Source of the DNA: Erythrobacter sp.
Lineage (GTDB): Bacteria; Pseudomonadota; Alphaproteobacteria; Sphingomonadales; Sphingomonadaceae
Length of the DNA: 64,000 bases
NCBI GenBank assembly: GCA_027311945.1
Contig: DAICXZ010000030.1
Location: forward strand, 62,001-126,000
Reading direction: 5' to 3'
The notes below the pieces were generated by a model. That model did not search any database, was not told the origin of the DNA, and was given only the letters and a program-made list of their open reading frames with translations. Positions 54,054 through 62,992 of the stretch are shown in pieces (position 1 is the first letter of the stretch; every line of letters begins with the position of its first letter). Position numbers and translations under genes: made by a program.

Positions 54054-54068
54054 GGGGAGAGACGAACA

Positions 54069-55028
54069 ATGAAACGGATGGCGATCCTGGCAGGCGTCGT
54101 GGCAACGGGCCTGGCGACCGTGGTGGCAACCGGAGCGGTGACGGCGCAGGGCCTGCCGGGCATCACCGGGATCGAGCAGGTTTCGGGCAACGTTTACAAG
54201 ATCTTCGGTGCGGGCGGAAATACCACCGTATTCGTGCGCGAGAACGACGTGGTGCTGGTGGATACCAAGCTGCCCGCCAGTGGCGAGGCGATCCTCGCCG
54301 AGGTGCGCAAGGTGACCGACAAGCCCGTGGGCATGATCATCAACACCCATTCGCACCCCGACCACACCGGCTCCAACGCCGAACTTGCGCCCAATGGCGA
54401 TGTGCAGGTGGTGGCGCAGGTCAACAGCGCGGCGCGGATGCGCGCGGGCGGCGGTCCTTTCCCTTCGCTGCGCGTCGACAGTGACTTCGAAGCGCGCAAG
54501 ACCATCGGCAAGGGCGACGACCGGATCGAGCTGTATTACTTCGGCGCTGGCCACACCGATGGCGATGCCTTCGTGGTGTTCCCCGCCGCGCGCACCATGG
54601 CGGCGGGCGATGTCTACGCCTGGCACATGAGCCCGCTGATCGACCCAGGCTCGGGCGGCTCGATCCTCGCGCTGCCGACCACGCTGGCGGGGGCGGTCTA
54701 TGGTATCGACGGGGTCGACAAGGTCATTCAGGGCCATGGCGGGGTTTCGACATGGGATGAGTTCCACTCGTTCATGAACTTCAACCGCGGCCTCGTAGCC
54801 ACGGCCGAGCAGACCCTGCTCACCGGCGGTACGCCCGAGGATGCGCTGAAGAAGCTGGAGGCAACGCCCAGTTATGCGGTGTTCCTCGATCACAAGGTTA
54901 AGCCCGGCCTCGAATATGGCGGCACGCCCTGGTCGCGCGCGCTGATCAACCTGACGCTGGCGTTTCAGGAACTGCGCGGCGAGGAGCCGGAGCTGATCAT
55001 GGGCATGGAAGACCCGCACCAGCACTGA
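54069..55028 (+). CDS. Exported metallo-beta-lactamase-fold hydrolase
   Basis: 319 aa with signal peptide MKRMAILAGVVATGLATVVATGAVTAQG. Metal motif THSHPDHTGSN (HxHxDH), later AGHTDGDAFVVFP and GHGGVST give the second and third metal ligands. IFGAGGNTTVFVRENDVVLVDTK is the usual N-terminal strand pattern. Similar to SoxH-like or quinoprotein-relay-like exported hydrolases; substrate unknown. RBS GAGGGGAGA. Short gap to HupE suggests co-transcription. Confidence 0.92.
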   Translation: MKRMAILAGVVATGLATVVATGAVTAQGLPGITGIEQVSGNVYKIFGAGGNTTVFVRENDVVLVDTKLPASGEAILAEVRKVTDKPVGMIINTHSHPDHTGSNAELAPNGDVQVVAQVNSAARMRAGGGPFPSLRVDSDFEARKTIGKGDDRIELYYFGAGHTDGDAFVVFPAARTMAAGDVYAWHMSPLIDPGSGGSILALPTTLAGAVYGIDGVDKVIQGHGGVSTWDEFHSFMNFNRGLVATAEQTLLTGGTPEDALKKLEATPSYAVFLDHKVKPGLEYGGTPWSRALINLTLAFQELRGEEPELIMGMEDPHQH

Positions 55029-55041
55029 TAGAGCCGCGGGT

Positions 55042-55884
55042 ATGGCATTACCCGAAGATCACGAGGCATTGGCGGCCGCGACCGTCGCTGGCACCGGCCT
55101 GTGCACCATCGTCAATATCGAGGGCAGTTTTTCGCGCCGCCTGGGTGCGCAGCTGGCGGTCCATGCCGATGGCAGCGTGACCGGGAGCCTCGCCGATGGT
55201 TGTCTTGAGCGCGAACTGGCCGCCGAGGTCGCGCGCGGGGGTGAGCCGCGCGTGATCCGCTATGGCGCAGGCTCGCCGAAGATCGACTTTCGCCTGCCCT
55301 GCGGCGGGGGGCTCGACATCCTGATCGACCCGGCGCCAGACCATGCCGCCTGTGCCGAGGTGCTTGCGAAGCTGGAGATGCGGCAGGAGGCGAGCCTCGC
55401 TTTGCCCGGCCAGACCCTGCTCGCCGAGCGCCGCTATATCCCCGCGCTGCGGCTGGTGTTGCTGGGCGAGGGGCCGGAGCTGGAAGCGATGGCGCGACTG
55501 GGCGCGGCGGCAGGGATGATGGTCGATAGTTATAGCCGCGAGGATGGCTCGCTCTCGCTTGGTCAGCGGCCCGAGCACATCGCGCTCGACCGCTGGAGCG
55601 CGCTGGTGCTGCTGTTTCACGATCACGAGTGGGAAGAGGCGCTGCTCGACTGGGGCCTCAGAAGCCCCGCCTTCTTCATCGGTGCGCAAGGGGGCAAGCC
55701 CGCGCGGACGGCGCGCAGCGAACGGCTGGCCGCGCTTGGCTATGCCGAGCAGCAGATCGCCCGCATCGCCAGCCCGCTCGGCCTGATCGGGCACAGCCGC
55801 GAGCCTTCGGCGCTGGCGCTGTCGGCCCTTGCCGGTGTGGCGGGCATCTACGAGCTGCGCCACCCGCACCACAGCCAGCGATGA
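55042..55884 (+). CDS. XdhC/CoxI-family molybdoenzyme maturation protein
   Basis: 280 aa. N-terminal XdhC_CoxI domain with CTIVNIEGSFSRRLGAQLAV, GSLADGCLERELAAEVARGG and KIDFRLPCGGGLDILIDP. The C-terminal part is a Rossmann domain (RLVLLGEGPELEAMARLGAAAG, then ALVLLFHDHEWEEALLDWGLRS). XdhC-type proteins hold and sulfurate molybdenum cofactor for xanthine-dehydrogenase-like enzymes. No such hydroxylase is in the window. The next gene overlaps its TGA by 4 bases. Confidence 0.92.
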   Translation: MALPEDHEALAAATVAGTGLCTIVNIEGSFSRRLGAQLAVHADGSVTGSLADGCLERELAAEVARGGEPRVIRYGAGSPKIDFRLPCGGGLDILIDPAPDHAACAEVLAKLEMRQEASLALPGQTLLAERRYIPALRLVLLGEGPELEAMARLGAAAGMMVDSYSREDGSLSLGQRPEHIALDRWSALVLLFHDHEWEEALLDWGLRSPAFFIGAQGGKPARTARSERLAALGYAEQQIARIASPLGLIGHSREPSALALSALAGVAGIYELRHPHHSQR

Positions 55885-56459
55885 GCGCGCCGCTGGTCGC
55901 CATTCTGGCCGCCGGGCAGGCGCGACGTTTTGGCGGGGGCAAGCTCGATGCCTTGTGCGCCGGCCGGCGGGTCGGGGCGCATGTGCTGGCTTTGGTGGAT
56001 GCGGCGGGATTTGCGCCCGGCGTCATCGTTGTTCCGACAGCAGATGTCCCGCTGTTTGCGCGAGAGAGCGGCTGGCCCCTGATCGAAAACCCGCGCTCCG
56101 AAGCAGGGCTGGCCACGTCGGTCGCGCTGGCAGCAAAGGCCGCGCTGGCACAGAGGCGTGACCTGCTGATCGTGCTTGCCGACATGCCGCTTGTCGCGCC
56201 CGCTCATCTGGCTGCGCTCGCGGCGAGCGAAGGGCTGGCCGCGAGCGATCATGGCGCAGGCAAGCCCGGAGTGCCCGTCTTCGTGCCGCAAGTCCTGCTG
56301 GCAGACATCACCACGCTCGAAGGCGAAAGCGGGGCAGGGCGCTGGCTTGCTGGTCGCGCCGACTGCACGCTGATCGCGCCGCCACCCGGCACGCTGGCCG
56401 ATGTCGACCGATCCGAGGATATTGGCCTTATCGAAGCCGCACTTATCGCGCGTCGCTGA
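55881..56459 (+). CDS. MobA/MocA-like molybdenum-cofactor nucleotidyltransferase
   Basis: 192 aa from the ATG at 55881; the track starts in XdhC. Nucleotide-binding N-terminus LAAGQARRFGGGKLDALC, then RDLLIVLADMPLVAPAHLAAL with the metal-binding Asp, and GKPGVPVFVPQVLL. MobA-like CTP transferases such as MocA make the MCD form of molybdenum cofactor used by xanthine-oxidase-family enzymes. Coupling to XdhC fits that role. Its 3' end overlaps the NTF2 gene on the other strand by 17 bases. Confidence 0.9.
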   Translation: MSAPLVAILAAGQARRFGGGKLDALCAGRRVGAHVLALVDAAGFAPGVIVVPTADVPLFARESGWPLIENPRSEAGLATSVALAAKAALAQRRDLLIVLADMPLVAPAHLAALAASEGLAASDHGAGKPGVPVFVPQVLLADITTLEGESGAGRWLAGRADCTLIAPPPGTLADVDRSEDIGLIEAALIARR

Positions 56460-57273
56460 ACACCGGCTCGCCCGCGCGGGCCACCTGTATATGGTCGATA
56501 TAGCCTTCGCGCAGCCGATAGGTCACCTGCACACGCACATCGACGTGCTCACCCTTCGCCAGCGCGCCGACGACGAAGTCCGACGCATCGGCCACGGCGG
56601 TGAAGCGGCTGGTGCAATCGACCACGATCGCCTCGTCGCTTGCGTCGAGCCTGTGAACGGTCAGCGTTTCGACCACGCGCTCGAACATCGCGCTATAGAA
56701 ATCGGCAATTGCCTGTGCGCCCTCGAAGCGCCCGACCGATGGCAGTTCGAGCACCACGTCACCGCAATAGAACCGCGTGTAGCGCGCCGGATCGCCAGCG
56801 GAGAAGGCGGCGGCATAGGCGTGGTAGGCGGCGATCTGGCTGGGATGCGCGCCGAGCGGGGGCAGGGTAGTGACCTCGCGCCCGGCAGGCCAGGCCATGG
56901 TGATAAGCCGACGCACCTTCTGCGCCGTGTCCAGTTCGTAGCGGGCGAGGAACTTCACCGTCAGGCTGTCGCCGGGGAACATTTCGCCGAAGGGAAAGTC
57001 GGGGCGGTGCTTGGTCGCATGGAAATCCATGTCGATCTCGGCCAGCACGTTGTGCTCGTCCTGCAGATAGTGCTGCACGCGCGGACATTCCCGCACACCG
57101 TCATGCGCCTTGGCGAGGAACGCGCGCATTCCGGCATGGCCGATGAATTCGCCAGAGCCGGTGATCATCGCGCAGTCTTCGGCAAAGAAGCGCTCGACCA
57201 GTCCATCATCATCGCCGGTTAGGAACTGGGCGAGATAGGCCTCGTAGTCGAACCTCGCCGCCGCGCCGGTCAT
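56443..57273 (-). CDS. SnoaL/NTF2-like protein with two domains (cytoplasmic)
   Basis: 276 aa from the ATG at 57273 (4-base overlap with the LprI-like stop); the track adds 48 residues. No signal peptide. Two NTF2-like units: DYEAYLAQFLTGDDDGLVERFF ... DCAMITGSGEFIGHAGMRAFL, and IAAYHAYAAAFSAGDPARYTRFYCGDVVLELPSVGRFEGAQAI. This makes it a fused dimer of the fold. Catalytic residues cannot be named. Last gene of the leftward metY region. Confidence 0.87.
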   Translation of the reverse strand: MTGAAARFDYEAYLAQFLTGDDDGLVERFFAEDCAMITGSGEFIGHAGMRAFLAKAHDGVRECPRVQHYLQDEHNVLAEIDMDFHATKHRPDFPFGEMFPGDSLTVKFLARYELDTAQKVRRLITMAWPAGREVTTLPPLGAHPSQIAAYHAYAAAFSAGDPARYTRFYCGDVVLELPSVGRFEGAQAIADFYSAMFERVVETLTVHRLDASDEAIVVDCTSRFTAVADASDFVVGALAKGEHVDVRVQVTYRLREGYIDHIQVARAGEPVFSDAR

Positions 57274-57665
57274 TCCGCGCTCATCAGCTCGGCAAGCTGG
57301 CTTGTGCGCTGCTCGGTCAGTTTCGCCTTGCAACCGCTGACCACCATAGGCTCCATCGAGCCGCCCCGGTAGAGGTATCCCTCGCTGGCGCAATGCTTGT
57401 CGCGGTAGGTGAGCCACGCGCGTTGCGCGGCGAGCAGCGTCTCGAAGTAGCCGGGGCGATCGTCATAATCGCGATCAAGCTGGCGATCGCGCTCGCGCAT
57501 CACGTCAGCGGTGCGCGACCACTGCGCGTTGAGCGCCTTGTCCGCCTCGGCATAGTCGCGTGCGGCGCACTGGTTCATGTCCGCCTGGGTGATCGGCTCG
57601 GCGCAAATATCGGCGGGCTCGGCCGAAGACGCGCCCGCCGCGAGCAGCAACACCAGCCCGATCAC
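57270..57665 (-). CDS. LprI-like (DUF1311) exported protein
   Basis: 131 aa from a GTG at 57665 that overlaps the metY stop (GTGA). Signal MIGLVLLLAAGASSAEP, then a DUF1311/LprI domain with CAEPITQADMNQCAARDYAEADKALN, LLAAQRAWLTYRDKHCASEG and a C-terminal MVVSGCKAKLTEQRTSQL. Four Cys suit two disulfides. LprI relatives are lysozyme inhibitors in mycobacteria, but most members have no known function. Signal peptide is short, so cleavage site is uncertain. Confidence 0.88.
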   Translation of the reverse strand: MIGLVLLLAAGASSAEPADICAEPITQADMNQCAARDYAEADKALNAQWSRTADVMRERDRQLDRDYDDRPGYFETLLAAQRAWLTYRDKHCASEGYLYRGGSMEPMVVSGCKAKLTEQRTSQLAELMSAE

Positions 57666-58951
57666 AGCGCAGCCAGCGCGGCGTCGAGGTCGGCGATGAT
57701 ATCGTCGATATGCTCGATCCCGACCGAGATCCGCACCACGTCCGGCCCGGCGCCGGCGGCGATCAGGTCGTCGCCTTCGAGCTGGCTGTGGGTGGTGCTG
57801 GCCGGATGGATGATCAGGCTGCGGGTGTCGCCGATGTTGGCAAGGTGGCTGAACAGCTTGACCGAGGAGACCAGCTTCACGCCCGCTTCGTATCCGCCCT
57901 TCACGCCGAAGGTGAACACCGCGCCGCCCTTGCCGCTGAGATAGCGTTGGGCGAGCGCGTTATAGGCGTTGTCCTCCAGCCCGGCGTAGGAGACCCAGTC
58001 GATCTTCTCGTGCGCGGAAAGGTGCTTGGCGACGGCCAGCGCATTGTCGCAATGCCGCTCCATCCTCAGCGCCAGCGTCTCCATGCCGGTGAGCGCGAGG
58101 AAGGCATTCATCGGGGCCATGGCCGGGCCAAGATCGCGCAGGCCAAGCACACGGCAGGCGATGATGAAGGCGATCGGGCCGACCGGTTCGAGCGCATCGA
58201 CCAGCACTGCGCCATGGTAAGAGCCGTTGGGCCGGGTCAGCGTGGCGAACTTGTCGCCGTGAGCCTTCCAGTCGAACTTGCCCGAATCGACGATGAGCCC
58301 GCCGACCGAATTGCCGTGGCCATTCAAAAACTTGGTGGCCGAGTGGACGACGATGTCGGCGCCGTGCTCGATCGGGCGGCACAGCATCGGGGTGGCCATG
58401 GTGTTGTCGACCATCAGCGGCACGCCCGCCTTGTGCGCAATGTCGGCAATCGCGGCGATGTCGCAGACCACGCCGCCCGGATTGGCGAGGCTCTCGATGA
58501 ACACCACGCGGGTGTTCTCGTCACAAGCGGCTTCGACATTGGCCGGATCGTCGGCATCGACGAAGCGCGTTTCCCAGCCGAACTTGCGGAAGGCTTCGCT
58601 CAGCTGGTTGATCGAGCCGCCATAGAGCTTCTTCGCCGCGACGATATTGCAGCCCGGCTCCATCAGCGTGTGGAACGCCACCAGCTGCGCGGCATGGCCC
58701 GAGGCGACACCCAGAGCGCCGACGCCGCCTTCAAGCCCGGCGATTTTCTTTTCCAGCGCATCGACCGTGGGGTTCATGATGCGGCTGTAGATGTTGCCGA
58801 ATTCCTTGAGCGCGAAGAGGTTGGCCGCATGCTCGGCATCGTTGAAGACGTAGCTCGCGGTCTGATAGATCGGGGTGATCCGCGCATTGGTGGCAGGGTC
58901 GGGCTGCTGCCCGGCATGAATGGTGAGCGTTTCGAGCTTATGGTCGGTCAA
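57662..58951 (-). CDS. metY: O-acetylhomoserine aminocarboxypropyltransferase (O-acetylhomoserine sulfhydrylase)
   Basis: 429 aa, TTG start at 58951 with RBS GGAGAGG. Cys/Met-metabolism PLP fold: SRIMNPTVDALEKKIAGLEGG, SGHAAQLVAFHTL, and PLP lysine in VHSATKFLNGHGNSVGG. C-terminal SLIIHPASTTHSQL is family-typical. It makes homocysteine from O-acetylhomoserine and sulfide for methionine synthesis. Sits 64 bases after bioB; no SAM riboswitch is visible in that gap, only a short hairpin (GCCCGC/GCGGGC) before the RBS. Confidence 0.95.
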   Translation of the reverse strand: MTDHKLETLTIHAGQQPDPATNARITPIYQTASYVFNDAEHAANLFALKEFGNIYSRIMNPTVDALEKKIAGLEGGVGALGVASGHAAQLVAFHTLMEPGCNIVAAKKLYGGSINQLSEAFRKFGWETRFVDADDPANVEAACDENTRVVFIESLANPGGVVCDIAAIADIAHKAGVPLMVDNTMATPMLCRPIEHGADIVVHSATKFLNGHGNSVGGLIVDSGKFDWKAHGDKFATLTRPNGSYHGAVLVDALEPVGPIAFIIACRVLGLRDLGPAMAPMNAFLALTGMETLALRMERHCDNALAVAKHLSAHEKIDWVSYAGLEDNAYNALAQRYLSGKGGAVFTFGVKGGYEAGVKLVSSVKLFSHLANIGDTRSLIIHPASTTHSQLEGDDLIAAGAGPDVVRISVGIEHIDDIIADLDAALAAL

Positions 58952-59015
58952 AGTGGCCTCTCCTTCGGCCCGCAGGGCGGGCAGATTGTGATTTTTTCGA
59001 GGGTTAGCTCAGGCT

Positions 59016-60050
59016 TCAAGCGCTGGCTAGTTCGTCTTGCTTTGCCAGGGCCCGCATCGGCTCGGGGCCTTCCATCGGCTTGAGGCCCAGCCGCCCGAGC
59101 ATCGCCATGTCCTCGTCCTCGCCCGCATTGGGCGCGGTCAGCAGCGTGTCGCCGGTGAAGATCGAATTGGCCCCGGCGAGGAAGCACAGCGCCTGCGTCG
59201 CCTCGCTCATGCTTTCGCGGCCCGCCGAGAGGCGCACCATGCTCAGCGGCATCGCAATCCGCGCCGCCGCCACGGTGCGGACGAACTCGATATCGTCGAT
59301 CTGCGCGAGCGGGGTATCGGCCAGCATATCGCCCAGCACCGTGCCTTTCACCGGCACCAGCGCGTTGATCGGCACGCTTTCAGGGTGGCGTTCGAGCGTC
59401 GCCAGCGTGTGGACGAAGCCCACGCGGTCGGCGCGCGTTTCACCCATGCCGACGATCCCGCCCGAGCACACATTGATCCCCGCCTCGCGCACAGTTTCGA
59501 GCGTATCGAGCCGGTCTTCATAGGAGCGGGTGGAGACCACGCGCTCATAGAACTCCGGCCCGCTATCGACGTTGTGGTTGTAGTAATCGAGCCCCGCCGC
59601 CTTCAGTTGCGCGGCCTGTTCGGGGGTGAGCATGCCAAGCGTCATGCAGGTTTCCATCCCCATCGCGCGCACGCCCGACACGATCTCGACGATCTTGCCC
59701 ATGTCGCGGTCCTTGGGGTTGCGCCAGGCGGCGCCCATGCAAAACCGCTGCGAACCGGCATCGCGCACTTGCGCTGCCTTTTGCAGCACCTCGCGCACGT
59801 CCATCAGCTTGGTCGCCTTCACGCCGCTGTCGGCCGAGGCGCTCTGGCTGCAATATCCGCAGTCCTCGGGGCAACCGCCGGTCTTGATCGAGAGCAGGGT
59901 GCACAGCTGCACTTCATCAGGCCGATGATGCGCGCGGTGGACCTCTGCGGCGCGAAACAGCAGTTCGGTGAAGGGCAGGTCAAACAGGGCGGCGATTTGC
60001 TCGCGGGTCCAGTCGGTGCGGATCGGGGCGGTGGTCAAATGTGTCTCCAT
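59016..60050 (-). CDS. bioB: Biotin synthase
   Basis: 344 aa radical-SAM enzyme that inserts sulfur into dethiobiotin. Cys60-x3-Cys64-x2-Cys67 in [13 protein letters not shown] binds the 4Fe-4S cluster; ENFYERV-like, [26 protein letters not shown] and [12 protein letters not shown] hold further family ligands. C-terminal [24 protein letters not shown] is also diagnostic. Other bio genes are not in this window, but a biotin-dependent carboxyltransferase and biotin carrier are two genes upstream, so cofactor supply and use are adjacent. Confidence 0.98.
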   Translation of the reverse strand: METHLTTAPIRTDWTREQIAALFDLPFTELLFRAAEVHRAHHRPDEVQLCTLLSIKTGGCPEDCGYCSQSASADSGVKATKLMDVREVLQKAAQVRDAGSQRFCMGAAWRNPKDRDMGKIVEIVSGVRAMGMETCMTLGMLTPEQAAQLKAAGLDYYNHNVDSGPEFYERVVSTRSYEDRLDTLETVREAGINVCSGGIVGMGETRADRVGFVHTLATLERHPESVPINALVPVKGTVLGDMLADTPLAQIDDIEFVRTVAAARIAMPLSMVRLSAGRESMSEATQALCFLAGANSIFTGDTLLTAPNAGEDEDMAMLGRLGLKPMEGPEPMRALAKQDELASA

Positions 60051-60098
60051 GATTGCCTTGGGGCCGCTGCTATGCGGCCCTGCATCATGAGCACCCGG

Positions 60099-60929
60099 TT
60101 AGCTCAGCCCGCAGGCGCTGGCCAGATCGCCAATCGAATTGATGACCAGATCGGGCGTCTTTTCTGGCGGCTGCTCAGCCCATTCTTCCGCGCTGGTCGA
60201 ACCGCTGGTGACGGCAATGCCGATCGCGCCGCCGGCTACGGCCATCTGCATCTCGGCCGTGGCATCGTCGCCGACCACGCCTACGTGCGCCGCATCGATC
60301 CCCAGCTTTTGCGCGACGAACTCCATGGCGTGTTCGCTTGGCTTGCCGGTCGGCTCGGGCTCAATCCCCGTAACCCGCGCAATAGCGCCGTTAATCGCGC
60401 AGGAATAACCAAAGCTGCGGCCCTCCTTGGTGGCGAAGAAGGGAATGTCCGATGCGGTGAGGAAGGTCGCGCCGCCGAGCACGGCATCGCAGGCGCGGTG
60501 GATGTGGTCCATCGTGCAATCGGGATGCCAGGCGACATATACCCCGTCGCAGGAGAGGCCCTTGCCATCGTCGGGGTTGAGGCACTTTACGCCGAGTTCG
60601 GTGAGAGCGTCGATCACGCCCTGTGTGCCGAGCACCAGCACCCGTTCCAGCTCGCGCTCCTTGATCACCTCGGTGGCGACGGAATTGGGCGTAAAGAGTT
60701 TTTCGTCCGGCACTGGCAAGCCGGCATTGCGCAAGCGCGGGGCCTGTTTTCTGGCCGCATAGGCGCTGCCGTTGGTGAGCGCGATCCACGGCACCCCCAG
60801 CGCATCAAGCTCGCCCAGCGCATGGGCGGCACCGGGGATCGGATCGTAAGAGCCAAGCTGGCGGTTCGATAGGATCAGCGTACCGTCGAGATCGAACATG
60901 AAGCCTTTCGGCTTGCGGGGGAGGGACAT
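60099..60929 (-). CDS. NagD-like HAD-superfamily phosphatase
   Basis: 276 aa. HAD motif I FMFDLDGTLILSN, motif II IALTNGSAYAARKQAP, motif III GKPSEHAMEFVAQKLG and motif IV GVVGDDATAEMQMAVAGG. The cap domain position (between I/II and III) and length fit the NagD/p-nitrophenylphosphatase-like subgroup. Substrate unknown; phosphoglycolate or a sugar phosphate is typical. It lies 20 bases from the carboxyltransferase gene. Confidence 0.92.
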   Translation of the reverse strand: MSLPRKPKGFMFDLDGTLILSNRQLGSYDPIPGAAHALGELDALGVPWIALTNGSAYAARKQAPRLRNAGLPVPDEKLFTPNSVATEVIKERELERVLVLGTQGVIDALTELGVKCLNPDDGKGLSCDGVYVAWHPDCTMDHIHRACDAVLGGATFLTASDIPFFATKEGRSFGYSCAINGAIARVTGIEPEPTGKPSEHAMEFVAQKLGIDAAHVGVVGDDATAEMQMAVAGGAIGIAVTSGSTSAEEWAEQPPEKTPDLVINSIGDLASACGLS

Positions 60930-60949
60930 CGGGTATCCTTGAAAGGGGA

Positions 60950-62410
60950 TCAGGCAGAAAGGCGAATTTTCAAATCGTCCTTCTCGAACGCAAAGTCGGC
61001 GATATCGTTTCGTGCCATCACATCACGCAGCAGCCGCATGACCGGGGCGGTGTCGGGATCGTAGTGGCGCGGAGCAGGGCCGGCCTTGCGCATCGCCTCG
61101 ATCTGCCCCTCGGGCATGGTGGCGCGGAGCAGGAATTCCTCGTCCGACAGGCTTTCGCCAATGCGGCTGCGCAGGGTCTTGAGGTCGGCCATGCCGGTCT
61201 CCGCTTCGAGCTGCTTCGTGCGTGGGTGGGCCATGATGCGGTCCATCACTTGCGGGTCGACCGGCTGGGTGGGCCGCCCGAACTTGCCGATGGCGAAGCG
61301 GATCACCTCGTCGGGGATAATCGACCAGCGCTCCTTGCCGGTGACGTTCAGCATGGCCTGCGTTTGCAGCATCTGCGCGAACGGCGTCATCACAATCACC
61401 CAGCCAAGTTCTTCGCGCACGCGGCCCATCTCCTCGATCACGGCCTGTTCGAGATGGGCGGCGTTCTGATCAGCCAGGTGACGGCGCATGGTGCCGACCA
61501 TCCCGCCGGGCAGGTTGTGGCGAAAATAGGCGGCATCGAACGGCAGCGGCGAACCGGTGGGATAGCCCTCGGCTTCGGCCAGCCGGGTGAAATAAGTCGC
61601 GACTTCTTCGACCGCTTCGTCATCGACATCGACCGTGTGGCCGAGGCTGCGCAGGTTGCGGATCATCCGACCGATAGGCGGGTTGCTGGTGCCGTCGGCC
61701 GCGCCGCCGCTGGCGCACTGCACCGCCGCGATGCCGAGGTCTGCCGCTTCGAGGCAGGCCGGTTCGGCAAGGCCAATCGTGCAGTGGTTGTGAAGTTCGA
61801 GTGGCTTGTCGCCTATCTCGGCAAGGATCGCCGGGATCAGCGTGGCGGCGCGTTTGGGGGTGAGCAGACCGCCGGGGTCCTTGATATAGAGCGCGTCGAT
61901 ATCGGGGCTTTGCGCCATGATCCGGGCGGCCTCGGCATAGTGGGCATCGTCGTGGATCGGGCTGATCGTGTAGACCAGCGCGCCCACGACAATATCGCCG
62001 CCCGCGCGTTTGACCATTTTCGCCGCTTCGACATTGGCGGCCGCATCGTTCATCGGGTCGGCGAGGGCAAAGCGACGGATGCCGTTGGTGGCCAGCGTGC
62101 GGTAGGCCAGCTCCATGAATTCGGGCGTGGCGGTCTCCCACGAGATGAAGCGGAAGCCGGTGGAGAGGAACTGCAACGGCGTGGTGCGGCAGATGCGCGC
62201 CATTTCGCGGATGCGCTCCCACGGGTCTTCCTGCTTGTAGCGCACGGCGACGCCCATGTGGGTCGAGGTGGTAAAGTCGATCGCCTTGTACCCGGCGCGC
62301 TCCATGGCTGGGGCGATGGTGAGCGTCTTGGCGGTGTCGATCCCGGTTGCGCCCCACAGGCACTGGTTGCCGTCGCGCAGCGAGGTTTCAACGATTTCTA
62401 TGTTGGCCAT
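60950..62410 (-). CDS. Biotin-dependent carboxyltransferase subunit (pyruvate carboxylase/oxaloacetate decarboxylase type)
   Basis: 486 aa TIM-barrel carboxyltransferase: ETSLRDGNQCLWG (metal Asp loop), FTTSTHMGVAVRY, FALADPMNDAAANVEAAKM, YIKDPGGLLTPKRA (position of the carbamylated lysine) and PLELHNHCTIGLAEPACLEAADLGI (metal His pair). Transfers CO2 between biotin and a 2-oxo acid. The last ~35 residues (VMRLLRDVMARNDIADFAFEKDDLKIRLSA) resemble the N-terminal segment of biotin carrier proteins rather than the barrel. No biotin carboxylase is seen in the window. Biotin carrier lies upstream, separated by palindrome copy D. Confidence 0.93.
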   Translation of the reverse strand: MANIEIVETSLRDGNQCLWGATGIDTAKTLTIAPAMERAGYKAIDFTTSTHMGVAVRYKQEDPWERIREMARICRTTPLQFLSTGFRFISWETATPEFMELAYRTLATNGIRRFALADPMNDAAANVEAAKMVKRAGGDIVVGALVYTISPIHDDAHYAEAARIMAQSPDIDALYIKDPGGLLTPKRAATLIPAILAEIGDKPLELHNHCTIGLAEPACLEAADLGIAAVQCASGGAADGTSNPPIGRMIRNLRSLGHTVDVDDEAVEEVATYFTRLAEAEGYPTGSPLPFDAAYFRHNLPGGMVGTMRRHLADQNAAHLEQAVIEEMGRVREELGWVIVMTPFAQMLQTQAMLNVTGKERWSIIPDEVIRFAIGKFGRPTQPVDPQVMDRIMAHPRTKQLEAETGMADLKTLRSRIGESLSDEEFLLRATMPEGQIEAMRKAGPAPRHYDPDTAPVMRLLRDVMARNDIADFAFEKDDLKIRLSA

Positions 62411-62431
62411 GCAAACCTCTCAAACCCACAT

Positions 62432-62521
62432 CCGCTCGCCCTGAGCTTGTCGAAGGGCTGTCCTTACTTCTGGTGCCGCGCTCGGAGAAAAGCAGTCCTT
62501 CGACAAGCTCAGGATGAGCGG
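62432..62521. repeat. Dispersed palindromic element, copy D
   Basis: 90 bp, outer arms CCGCTCGCCCTGAGCTTGTCGAAGG and TCCTTCGACAAGCTCAGGATGAGCGG, inner TCCTTACTTC/GAGAAAAGCAG. It separates the carboxyltransferase and biotin carrier genes. Confidence 0.92.
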
Positions 62522-62530
62522 GGTCGGCTC

Positions 62531-62992
62531 TTAATCCACCTTCACCCGAAACAGCGCCTGCCCCTCGGCCACCGCGCTGCCGTTCTCGGCCAGCACCGCT
62601 GTCACCTCGCCCTCGACCCCCGCGGCGACCGAGTTCATCAGCTTCATCACCTCGATGATCGCGACCACCGTGTCCTTGCTCACCCGGTCGCCGACTTTCA
62701 CGAAGTCGGGCTCGCCGGGGCGCGGGGCGGTGTAGAAGTTGCCGATCAGCGGGGCGGGAATTTCGATTTCGTCCGCTCCTGCCGCAGGGGGCGGGGGAAG
62801 CGGTTCGGCCGTAGCCGCATCAGCGAGCGTGGGGCGCTCTTCCGGCTCGTCCCTGTCGTCCTCGCGCCAGCCGCCAGCGCCATCGCGGCTGATCCGCAGG
62901 CGAAAGTCGCCTTGCGTCAGGTCGAGTGTCGTGAAGTGCGAGGCATCGAGTAATCGTGCGATCTCGACGATATCCTTGCCGGTCAAGCTCAC
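62531..62992 (-). CDS. Biotin carboxyl carrier protein
   Basis: 153 aa from a GTG at 62992 that overlaps the upstream stop (GTGA); the track's longer start is a shadow frame. N-terminal AccB-like segment (TGKDIVEIARLLDASHFTTLDLTQGDFRLRISRDG), acidic Pro-rich linker, then the biotinyl domain with EIPAPLIGNFYTAP and the biotinylation site Lys117 in IIEVMKLMNSV (EVMKLM instead of the usual EAMKM). Partner of the carboxyltransferase next door. The biotin carboxylase must lie outside the window. Confidence 0.95.
   Translation of the reverse strand: MSLTGKDIVEIARLLDASHFTTLDLTQGDFRLRISRDGAGGWREDDRDEPEERPTLADAATAEPLPPPPAAGADEIEIPAPLIGNFYTAPRPGEPDFVKVGDRVSKDTVVAIIEVMKLMNSVAAGVEGEVTAVLAENGSAVAEGQALFRVKVD

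Noticed and set aside
58952-59015. SAM-type riboswitch before metY
   Set aside because: The gap is only 64 bases and contains just a 6-bp hairpin; no SAM-II or SAH core is recognisable.
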